DNA of 64,000 nt from Eutypa lata (Eukaryota; Ascomycota; Sordariomycetes; Xylariales; Diatrypaceae). Below the pieces are notes generated by a model that worked only from the letters and a program-made list of their open reading frames with translations, was not told where the DNA came from and ran no database searches. The stretch covers positions 898,632-962,631 of the forward strand of contig JAKULF010000015.1 of the NCBI GenBank assembly GCA_022661535.1, written 5' to 3'. This document shows positions 53,926 to 64,000 of this stretch, in pieces. The stretch's first letter is position 1. Each line of letters starts with the position of its first letter. Both the position numbers and the translations under genes were made by a program.

Positions 53926-54140
53926 TGTTAATAAATAAAATACTTTAATAACAGTTTATAATAATAATAAAAAGCTAAATACCGAAAATGTTTTAAGATA
54001 TTACGTATAACATTTAAAGCATAAAGATTAATATATAATTCGAGCTCGTAATTAAATTAATATAAACTTTTCTAAATAATAATATATACTTTACTTTTCG
54101 AAAGCTATTTAAAACCATTATTTATTCGCATATTTTAATA
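53926..54140 (+). repeat. 3' LTR of element B
   Basis: 215 bp with an intact TG start (TGTTAATAAATAAAATAC), ending TTTTAATA and followed by the TSD TAACT. Confidence 0.93.
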
Positions 54141-54145
54141 TAACT

Positions 54146-57100
54146 TTTTAAATTTAATACGAAAACTTTAAAACACTTTTTAAGATAAATTAAAAAATTA
54201 AAAAACGATTAATCTTTCGTTATTTTTAATAATCATAAAATTTTTAATTTTATTTTCGTAAAAGTTCGTAAAAAACGAAATAAACTTAATTATAAGTTTA
54301 ATATTAATATTAAAAATAATCGTAATAATATTTATAATTATATTTAAATTAATAAATTTAAACGATTAAAAACCTTAAATAACGATTTATTTTTTATTAA
54401 AAACATTTTTTTATAAATTTAATTAAAAAAAACCCTTTTTAATAATTTTAAAAAAATATTATAAAAACTTTAAATAAATTAATAATTAAAAGAATTATAA
54501 TAACTTTAAATTTTTTCTTAAAAGTTTTTAATATAAAATCGTTAATAATGTTTAATTTTTTTAAAATAAAATTAAAAAAAACATTTAAACTTAAATTTAA
54601 AGCTTTATTAAAAATAATGCAAAAAATCTTAAGTTAAATAATAATGATCGAAAAAGCTTTAAAAAAAATTAATTACGATATAAACTATATTATTAAATTT
54701 TTTAACAATAACATTAAAATATAAACGCAAAATTTCCGTTATAACGAATAAAACAAAACCGATTTAAAAAGCTAAAATAAAAATAAATTAAAAAAATCCT
54801 TTTAAAATTAAGTTTTATAAAATTTCGTTATTAATATCGAAATTCGCTAAAGAGATTTATTAAGCTTTTTCTTTTTAAACTTTTTAAGCATTTTATTGTT
54901 ACGTTTTTAAAACGTTTTTTTTTTCTTTAAATTTAAATTAATAATTAATATTACAAAAAAAAGCAACGATAATAAAACCTTTTAAAAAAATTAAAATTAA
55001 ATTAAAATTAAAAATATTAATTTTAAAACTTTAATAAAATTTAAATTTCGTTTATTAATTAAACGAAATTATAAAAATTAATTAAATATAATATTTATAC
55101 GAAATTTTTTTTTTAATTCTTTTAATTATTATTATAAATATAAACCGTTTTAAATAAAATAATATTTAATAATTAAATTAATTATTAAAAAATTATAACC
55201 TTAAATTAAACTTTAATTTTTTATTTATAAATAATTTAAAAAATATTATAAAATGAAATAAAAAATTTAAATTTCGAAACTTTAACGTTAAATTTAATTT
55301 CGATAAAATAATCGTAAATTTTATAAGATTCTTTAACTTTAAACGAATATTTTTTAAAAATTAATTTTTAAAAATATTTAATATCCGTAACTTAAATAAT
55401 AAATACAAAATTATCTTCGTTAAAAAATCGATTTACGTTTTAACGATAACTTTTATTTTCGATATTTTTAACTTAATTTTTAATAAATTTATTAATGCTT
55501 TTATTCGCGATTTAAATTAAAGCTTTTTAAATATCTTTATTAATTTAAAGTTTAATATTAATATTATTTTATATGTTTAAAAAAACCTTATATTAAAAAC
55601 CATTTTTTAAAATTATAAATATTTATAACATTTAAGATTTAATTATTATAATTTCGATATAAAAATTAAAATAAAAAAACCAAAAAATAAAAGTTAAACG
55701 AAATTAAAAAGTTATAATTAAAAAATTATAAAAAGTCGAAATTAAACGAAGTAAAAAAATCGATATTAAAAAATAATAAAAAATAAAAGTTTTAAATTAT
55801 AACAAAAAAAAATTAAAAAATAAAAACAAAAAAAAAATTAAAAAAAATAATTAAAATTAAAAATTAAAAAATAATAATAAATAAATTTAAAAATAAAAAA
55901 AAACTAAAAGAATTTTAAAAATTTAATAATTATTAATTATAATTATTAAATTAAACTTAAAATTATTTATTCGAATTAATAAAAAACCTTAATAAATTTT
56001 AATAAAGAAAATAAATTAAAAAAATTCAACGTATTTTTTAAAAATTAAAAGTAATAATTTAAATAAACGAATTTTAATATTAAATTTAAAAATTATATTT
56101 ATAATTTTTTAATTAATAAAATTATAAATATCGTTATATTAAAAAACAAAAATTAATTAGTTATTAAAATTAAATAAAACAAATTTAAACGATAAATTCA
56201 TTCTTTTTCGTTTTAACTTTAATTCGTTTATATATAAAAAATTCTTTTTATTAAAATTATTAATTAACTTTATCGTATTTTTTATAAAGGTTAATTAAAA
56301 ATATTATTTATTATTTTTTAAATTATAATTCTTTTATTATATTAAATATTTTAAAATCGGCTTTTCGTTAATTTGAAAAAAACTTTTAATTATTATATAT
56401 TTAATTTTATATAAAATTTATTTATTATTATTTTTATTTACGAATACGTAATTAAATTATAATCGTTTTTTTAAAAAAAGTTTTTTGTTAATAACGTTAA
56501 GTAAAAATAAAATATAAATATAATATAATAAATTTATTAATAATAAAAAAACTTAATTTATAAATTAAATCGTTTATTTTTTTAATTATAATAAAAAAAT
56601 CGGCTTTTTATTAAAAAATTTCTAATAAAAACTTACTTAATAAATAATAATTATAATAAATTTTAAAATAAAGTTTTTAATCGATTTATATTTAAAAAAA
56701 AAATTTTAAATCGTAACGAATTTTTATATTTATAACGATAAAGTTAATCGTAAATTAAGCTTTTTTTAATAAAGTTTTTTAAAAATCTTATAATTAATAA
56801 AAACTTTAAAAACTTTAAAAATCGAAAAAAAAATTAAAAATTAAAATTATATATTATTTTATTAAAAGATTTATTTAAAACCGAATATTTAAAATTATTA
56901 AAATTATATTACAAAACGAATAAAATTTAATTTTAAAATATATTTAAAGTTATTATATAATATTATATTACGATTTTTATATTTTAAATTTTTCGTTTTA
57001 AAAAGTTATTTATTTATAAATTATACGTTATTAATATCGTTAATTAAATATTACTTTTTAAAACTATCGTTAATTAAATCTCGTTAATAAACTTAAAATT

Positions 57101-60100
57101 ACGGTTATTAATAACTTTATATAAAAATCTTTAATTAAAAAATTAAAAAACTTTAAAAATAAATTTAAATTAAATTTTCGTAATATAAATAATATAACTT
57201 AAAATAATAATACTTTTTTTTATTAAACTTATAAATTATTATAAAATTTATATTAAACTTTTTATATAAAATTTTTAAAAAATATCTTTTTAAAAGTTAC
57301 GAAAAAGTTTTATATTATAATATAAAAAGATTATAATAATAATTTAATTAGTTTAATTTTATTAAATTTCTTTTAATGATTCGTAAAATTTTTTAAATAA
57401 AAATAATAAAATTTAATATAAATTAATAATTTTCGAAAAAAAACGAAAATTATTATATAAATTAAATTATAAATTATACAAATTATATCGAAATAATATT
57501 TTTATCGTAAATTATTTCGAAAATCTTTTATATATAAAAATTTAAAATATAAAGTTTTTTATTATTTATATTATCGATATTAAATAAAAAAAATTCTTTA
57601 TTTAATTACAAACGAAAATTTTAATTTAAATTTTTTTTAATTTTTTTTAATTTTTTTTTTAAAATTAAACGATAATCTTAAATATTTTTTTATTTAAAAC
57701 GTATTTATTTATTAAATATTTTCGAAATGCTAAATTAATGTTTATTTTAATAATCGTTATAAAGTTATAATTATTTCGAATTAAATCGCAAACGAAAAAA
57801 ATCGTTTTTTGTATAATTAAAATCGTTAAATATATTTTTAAATTAATTTTTTGGTTTTTTTATTATTTTTTAAAAATTCTTTAAAATATTTATAATTAAA
57901 AATCGAAATAAAATATTCGGTATAAAATTAATACGTTTAAATATATCTTAAATATTAAACTAAAATTACGATAAATACGTAAAAGTCATAAAAAACTTCG
58001 AATTTAATTTAATAAAATTTTACGATTTAAAATTATTTTATTTTACGATTTTTTTAATACTTTAATAATTAATAAAAATTATGATAAAAAAATTAAAAAA
58101 TTAAAATCGTATACGTAAATTACGATAAATTTACATAAAACATATTACTTTTAATTTAATAATATAATATCTTTTTTTCGTTTTAATAAAAACTTTGTTT
58201 AAAAATATAATTAATTTAATATTTTCGATAAAAATATATTAATCGTTTTAATTTTTATAATAATAAAAAATTATAACGTTAAAACTTTGTTTTTAAGCCG
58301 CGTTTAATTTTACGAAAACGATTTGAAAAAAACTTTAATATATTAAATAATTAAATATTAATAATTTTTTTTAAATAATATTAAAGTTACGGCGTTTAAA
58401 TTTAATAAATTCGAATTTTCGCTTAAAAGTTTATTAACGGCATTAAATAACTTTAAAAAATATAATTTAAATAATACGATTTTTCGTTAATATAATAATT
58501 TTACGAAATTATAAAAAGTTTAATTTTTATTAATATTATAATACGAACTTTTCTTAAAAATTTTATTATTTCAATATACTTTTTAAAAAATTTTAAATTA
58601 ATAAAACATTTTAATTTTTTAAAAATTAATAAACGATTTTTCGTAATCGATATATTAAAGCCGTTAATAAAAATTTTTAATAAAATTATAACAAAATAAT
58701 TAAAAAAAAATTTTAATTAAAAACGTTAAATTAAAATTATTAAATATATTAAAAATTTTAATTAAATATTTAACGTATTTTTTCGTTATATTACTTATAA
58801 TAATTATATTATTAATAAAAACATTAATAAAATTTTTTAAAAAACGTAAATATTAATTTATAAACCGTTATAAATATTTAAAATTATTATAAAATTTTAT
58901 AAAAATTACGTTAAAAACTTTAAACCCTTATAATAAAATATTTATTATACGGTTTTAATAATTAAATTAAATTAAAAATTAATAAAAAAAACTTAATATA
59001 TTAATTATATCGTTTTTAAAAAAAAGCGAATAAAAATTTAAAATCGCGATTTTATTTACAAGTTAAAAATTAATAATTATACGGCTTTTTTTTCGAATAT
59101 AATTTTTATTTTTATTTTAAATAATATAATTTTTAATTATATTGTTATTTTATTATAAGAATTTAACTTTAAAAGCTTAAAAAGTTTTTTAAACGATAAA
59201 TAAAAAATAAGTTATAAAAATAAAAAAATTTATATTTTTAAACTTTTTTTTAATACGTATAAGTTAAAAAATTTCGTCGATTATAACTTAATCTTTTAAA
59301 TCGAAAAAGTAAAGCTTATATAATTGTATTTAATATTATTAATTATCGATAAAATTAATTCGTATTTTTTCATTATCGAAAAAATTAAAAATTTTTTTTT
59401 TTATAAAGAAAAACTTTTAATTAAATTTTTTATACGAATTATAAAGGCAAGCTCGTTATTATATATATAAACCTCGTGTTTAATTTTCATTTCGAATATA
59501 TTAATAAATTTAAAAATATTAAATGTAAAAAAAGTTTCGTTAAAGCTTTTTTTATATTTTTAAATAACTTTTTAAATAATTTTTAAAATAATCTTTTTAA
59601 AAACGAAAGCGTTAATTATATTTTCGGAAAAATTAAACTTAATCGATAATTAAAAAGTAAGCTTTAAAGAATCTTTAATATCGCCGTAATTTTATTATTA
59701 AAAGCTATAACGATTTACGTTATAAAGGCTTTTTTTTAAAATATCGTTAAGTAATTATCGTAATTATAATTTTAAAAGAAATTTATTTTAATTTTATAAC
59801 GAATCTTTTTAAAAACATTAATAATATTTATAAAAGTAATTATTTTTTTCGTTTTATAATTAATTACGAATTTAAAAGCATTATTAATAATAATTATAAA
59901 ATAAAAATTCCGCAAAAACTTATTATTATTTATAACGAAAAGATTTACGTACGAAATAAAAACATATAATATAAATTTAACAAAAATCGTAATATCTTTT
60001 CGAACGATAATTTTACGTTTAATAATAAATTTTTTACGATAAACTTAAATAAAAACCTTAAGGTTTTAATATAATGTAATTTTTAATATTATTTTCGAAT

Positions 60101-63100
60101 AATTAATAATAAACTTATACTTATATAAAAAGTTGTTTTTAATAAAAGAATTTAAGCCGAAATTTTTTATAATTTATACGTAAACGTTTAAAATATTTAT
60201 TTTAACTTAATTAAAAGTTATTTCGAAAATATATATAAAAAAACGCTTTTTCTTTTAAGAAAATTTTATTATTAACGCTTTTAATTTAAATTTTAAAATG
60301 TTATAATAAAACCGAAAACGTAATAAAGTTTCGTAATTAAAAACGATTAACGAAAATATTAAAATAATTAATATTTAAATATATTATTATTATACGATTC
60401 GTATCGCTTAAATAAGCGAAAAGTATATAATATATATATTTAAAAAAAAATTACATTTATTAAAGATAATCGAAAAAGCTTAATAAGAATTAAATCGAAT
60501 ATATTATTAATTATAAAAGCCTTATTATTTTTAATTTAATATTACGAAATTAAAGTAATCGAAAAATTCGAAACGTTTATAACGATCGATTTATTTCGTT
60601 AATATTATTATATAATATTATATAAAAAAACTTAAAACGAAAATCGAAATGTTAAAAATAATAAAAATATATAAACGGTTTAAAAGCTTTTTTATTACGC
60701 TTTTTAAAATATCGCTTATAAATCGTTATATAACTTTTAATATTAAAAATAATTTTATAAGTTAAAGAAAATATAAAATAAATAAATTTAATAATATTTT
60801 TAAACTTTTTTTAATATATATATTTTTTTTTAAATTATACTTTTTAATTATAAAATAACTTTTATTACGTAGTTTTTTAATATAATTTTTTAATTACGAG
60901 TTATTCGTTATTAAAAAATATTTATTTTTAATTTTTTATTAACTTTTATTATTTTTTTAAGCTTAATTTATTTTTATTATTAACGGCGATAAAGTTAAAA
61001 AAAAAAGACGAAATCGAAATTTGCATTTGCGTTTATTACGACCGCGTTAATATTTTTAATAACGATTATTACGGTTATTATTAATAAATAAACGTTAAAA
61101 ACGACGGTTATATTTTTAATAAAAGCTTTAATAATTTTTACGATTACGAGTAAAATTAATATAATAAGCTTTATTACGAAAATCGTTAAAGCCGATAAGT
61201 TAAGTAAAAAACTCTTTAACTTAATCGATACGAGCTTAATAAAAGTAAATTATTTATTGCGAAACTTTAAAATTTATAACTTGTTTATTAATAAAAGCTT
61301 AATTAATAAAATTAATAAAAGTAATTATTAAAAGTTTTTACTTTTAAATATTAATAAGGTTTATTTTTACGATAAGTATTTAATTAAAACTTATAAATTT
61401 AAATAAGAAAAAATTAATATAAAAGTTTAAAACGTTAAAAATCGTTTTATAATAAATATAAACTTTTTTTTTAAAATATTAAAAAAACTTATTAAGTTTT
61501 AAATTTACGCTTAACTTAACGATTAAAACACGAAAATTAAAATAAAGCGAATTTTAAATTTAAAATATATATTAAATAAATAAATTAAAACTCGTAACTT
61601 TATAAGTTCGAATAATACTTATAAATTAAAATTAAATAAAAAAGCTTTTTCGATAAAATTTTTTCGTAAATTAAAAGTTTTAATTAAAGAAATACTTTAA
61701 AATATTAATTATATTCGATCGAAATTTCTTAACGATTTTAAATAAAGTTAAATTAAGATTAATATATATAATTTGCTTAATAATAAAGTCGATTTAGCTT
61801 ATATATTATAATTAAGTATTATTACGAAAAAATTAAAAAAAGTTATTTAAAATAATTTCTTTTTTAAAAGAATTTTTAATAACTTTTCGAATTATTTTTT
61901 TAAATAAAAAAATATCGCGTTAATAAATATTTACTTTAATAATTATAAAATTTTCGACGTTATAATTTAAATTTAAATTTAAATAAAAATAAAAATATTT
62001 TAAATTTTTTAATTGTAAATAAATTTCTTGTTATTTTAATTATTCGTAAAATTACGAATAAAGTTTTTAATTAATCTTTAAGTTAAAGCCGTTAAAAAAA
62101 TAACGCTTATTTTTACTGCTTAATATATCGAGTTTAAATCGAAAAGAAAGGTTATATTAACGTCGTTATTAACTTTTAAAAAAGAGATTTTTAAAAGCGA
62201 TAATTTAAATAATTAATAAAATAAAAGTTAAAATAAAAAATTACTTTTAAATATAAATTTAAAAAACTCGTCGTTAAAAAATAATTAAACCGTTAATAAT
62301 AAAGTTTATAAATAACGATTTAAAAGAAAAAGTTTATATTAATTATATAATTTATTTATAAAATTATTTAAATTTCTTTTTCGATAAACTTTAAAATACG
62401 TTTAATAAATAAAAAGACGTTTTTTAAGCATAAAGCTTAAAATAAAAATATTAATAAAAAAAGTTTTTAAGATATTTAAAATTAATTAACGAATCGATTA
62501 AAGCGAATTATTTAAAACTTAAGATTTTATATAAAAATACGCGATCGCTTTATAAAGGTTTTTAAACGAATAATTCCGTTAATGTTAAAAAATAAATAAA
62601 AAGAAAAATAACAAATAAATTCGTAAAATTTAATAAAAAAGTTAAAAGAATTTTAAACATTAAAACGCGAAATAAAAGTTAATTTATTATCGATAAATTC
62701 ATTAATTAAAAGTTAATATTAACGTTTTATTAAAATAATTCTTTTAATAAACTTTAATAATAATTTCTTTTTTTAAAAAAACCTTTTAAAAATTAATATA
62801 AAACTTTACGAAAAAAATAATTAAATAAAAAGTTATTAAAAGATTTAAATTAAAATTCGATTCTTTAATAATAATAAATAACTTATCGTAATAAAAAAAA
62901 AGAATAAGTTTATAACAAAGATACTTTATAATAAATATTTAAAAAATTATAATTCGTAAAAAGAATTTTTAAGCGATATTAATAAATTAAAAAAATGTAA
63001 AAAAAAATGTTAAAAAAACGTAAAATCGTTTTTAAATAAGTTAAAAAGTACGATTAATAAATGTTATAAGAGTTATAAAGGCTTAACTTAAATCTTTAAT

Positions 63101-63856
63101 AAAAGGTATAATAAAACGAAGCGTTAAAGGTTAAAGATTTACGTATAAATTAAAGTTTAAAAATAATAAATATAAATTTATTATTAAAGTTTATATATAA
63201 ACTTAAAATGCGTTTATAAGTTAGTTTTTAAAATAAAGTTTAAGATTAATACTTTAAGTTTAATTAATTTATTAAGTTTTAAAGATTTAAATAAAATATC
63301 AATTATATTTTTTGTTATTAAGTATATTAATAAAAGAGTTAAAGCGTATTATAACGTTAAAATTTAATTTAAAAATTTAAAATATAAATAAGTTTTTAAT
63401 AATAAAAGCTTAAATTTAATAATAAAGTTTTATTTAATTATTATTAATATTAATATTTTTATAATTAATTATTAATTTTATATAAAAGTTTCGACGATAT
63501 ATAATATAAAAATTTAATACAATGCTTTTAAATAAAATAATAAAATAATAATAAAAAAAGAAAAATTTTTATTTTTATGATTTTTTAAAAGTTTTTAATA
63601 ATAAAATATAAAAGATTTTAATTATAAAAATATTAATTAAGGATTTAATAATATTAAAAAATAATTAAGATTTTAATAAATGTTTTTTTTAATCGTAATT
63701 TTAAATAATGAATAATATAAAAAGTAAGATAAAATCTTTTCGAATATTATTTTTTTAAAAAAACGAATAAAAGATTATTTAAAATATAAAAAATTTAAAA
63801 AAAGAATTTATATAAAAGCGTAAATAAAATTAAATTTATAAATTTTTAAAAATTAT
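54146..63856. other. RIP-mutated interior to the right of element B (probably element G)
   Basis: 9.7 kb without an intact frame. The plus strand is A-rich at 55.6-56.0 kb, and CpG is relatively well kept at about 61.0-61.3 and 62.4-62.6 kb. I looked for RT, integrase and zinc-knuckle patterns and found none that I would defend. No RNA genes seen. Confidence 0.55.
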
Positions 63857-64000
63857 TATTAATTAATATAATTAAAATTATAATAAAGCTTATATTATTA
63901 TGCTTTAAGTTATAAAAGCAACGAAAGGTTTAATATATAAAGTTAATAATTATTTTTTGTTATATTAATATATAAAGAAAAAAGTAAAGCTTTTATAAAA
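63857..64000. repeat. Right terminal repeat of element G, cut by window edge
   Basis: Direct match to 43159-43300, with C/T and G/A differences. It keeps more G/C (AAAGCTTATATTATTATGCTTT) than the left copy. Confidence 0.7.

Larger units (their letters stand above)
44051..54140 (+). mobile_element. Element B: second copy of the Ty1/Copia element, with a nested insertion
   Basis: Both LTRs are 215 bp (44051-44265, 53926-54140). The TSD TAACT is exact at 44046-44050 and 54141-54145. The length is 10.1 kb, of which about 2.9 kb (45118-48040) is a later insertion absent from element A. The PBS position (44266) reads TAATAATAATTTCGA. The 3' LTR is preceded by a purine run (AAAAAGGCA) and still starts with intact TG. 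Decayed CCHC, D-35-E and YVDD motifs occur in Copia order. B keeps more original bases than A (for example the knuckle His as CAT), so it is a little less mutated. Confidence 0.93.
43159..64000. mobile_element. Element G: probable large element, interrupted by B, running off the right edge
   Basis: Sequence at 43159-43300 recurs in direct orientation at 63857-64000 (blocks AATATAATTAAAATTATAAT, TTTAAGTTATAAAA, TTAATATATAAARTTAATAA), where the window ends. If these are one element's terminal repeats, G is about 10.7 kb without Copia B. Removing B and one TAACT joins 44050 to 54146 smoothly, as expected for an insertion. The remaining interior (43301-44045, 54146-63856) has no recognisable frame; a strongly A-rich stretch at 55.6-56.0 kb could be a former basic/charged coding region on the plus strand. 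Class unknown. Confidence 0.45.

Noticed and set aside
59080..59150. Plus-strand L-D-D-I pattern suggesting a reverse transcriptase in element G
   Set aside because: The preceding codon does not give Tyr or Phe, no other RT blocks are visible, and A/T-rich DNA produces AAT AAT runs often by chance.
11205..64000. Mitochondrial or plastid origin of the AT-rich DNA
   Set aside because: It is continuous with nuclear intron-containing genes, is built of nested LTR elements with TSDs, and shows CpA depletion typical of RIP; no organellar genes, rRNAs or tRNAs are visible.

Overview
The window looks like nuclear DNA of a filamentous ascomycete (Pezizomycotina). The first 11.2 kb has ordinary base composition. 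It carries two intron-containing genes with 48-100 bp GT..AG introns and CTAAT/CTGAC-type branch sites. From about 11.2 kb to the right edge (about 53 kb) the DNA collapses to roughly 10% G+C or less. No intact gene remains there, CpA and TpG are scarce, and the few remaining C and G sit largely in CpG, ACTT and AAGT contexts. This is the signature of repeat-induced point mutation (RIP), a fungal premeiotic process that mutates repeated DNA from C to T. It points to an AT-rich isochore, a pericentromere or a centromere rather than organellar DNA.

Genic part (1-11.2 kb). A long C-terminal portion of midasin (MDN1/REA1, the AAA+ ribosome-assembly ATPase) enters from the left edge. It runs through two small introns, an Asp/Glu-rich region and the C-terminal MIDAS domain to a stop at 8327. 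A convergent two-exon gene (8995-10613, minus strand) encodes a secreted, heavily glycosylated protein of the fungal arylsulfotransferase-like family. The two genes are unrelated in function as far as can be seen.

Repeat part (11.2-64 kb). This is a nest of dead retroelements, read here from terminal repeats, target-site duplications (TSDs) and surviving codon patterns. F (11441-13108) is a miniature LTR element. A (14905-21791) and B (44051-54140) are two copies of one Ty1/Copia element with 212-215 bp LTRs, TSDs, a decayed CCHC knuckle, an integrase D-35-E pair and a reverse-transcriptase YVDD, in the order expected for Copia. C (23251-36106) holds D (26313-34768), which holds E (26635-27753), a miniature LTR element. 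Last, a terminal-repeat pair (G) spans 43159 to the right edge and surrounds B. Segments at 13.1-14.3 kb are close to pure A/T (about 1% G+C).

The most unusual place is a 2.9 kb insertion inside B (45118-48040; element A supplies the empty site). It contains an island at about 45.93-46.52 kb that is not RIP-mutated, made of CAGCTGT/GTAGGTCTG-type minisatellite. The same minisatellite family occurs in fully RIP-mutated form at 38.85 and 40.2 kb. The insertion also carries palindromic MITE-like elements and a second copy of the repeat found at the gene/AT-block border. That second copy preserves the pre-insertion site of element F.

All assignments were made by eye from the sequence. Boundaries given to the base are those supported by TSDs or matching repeat ends; others are approximate.
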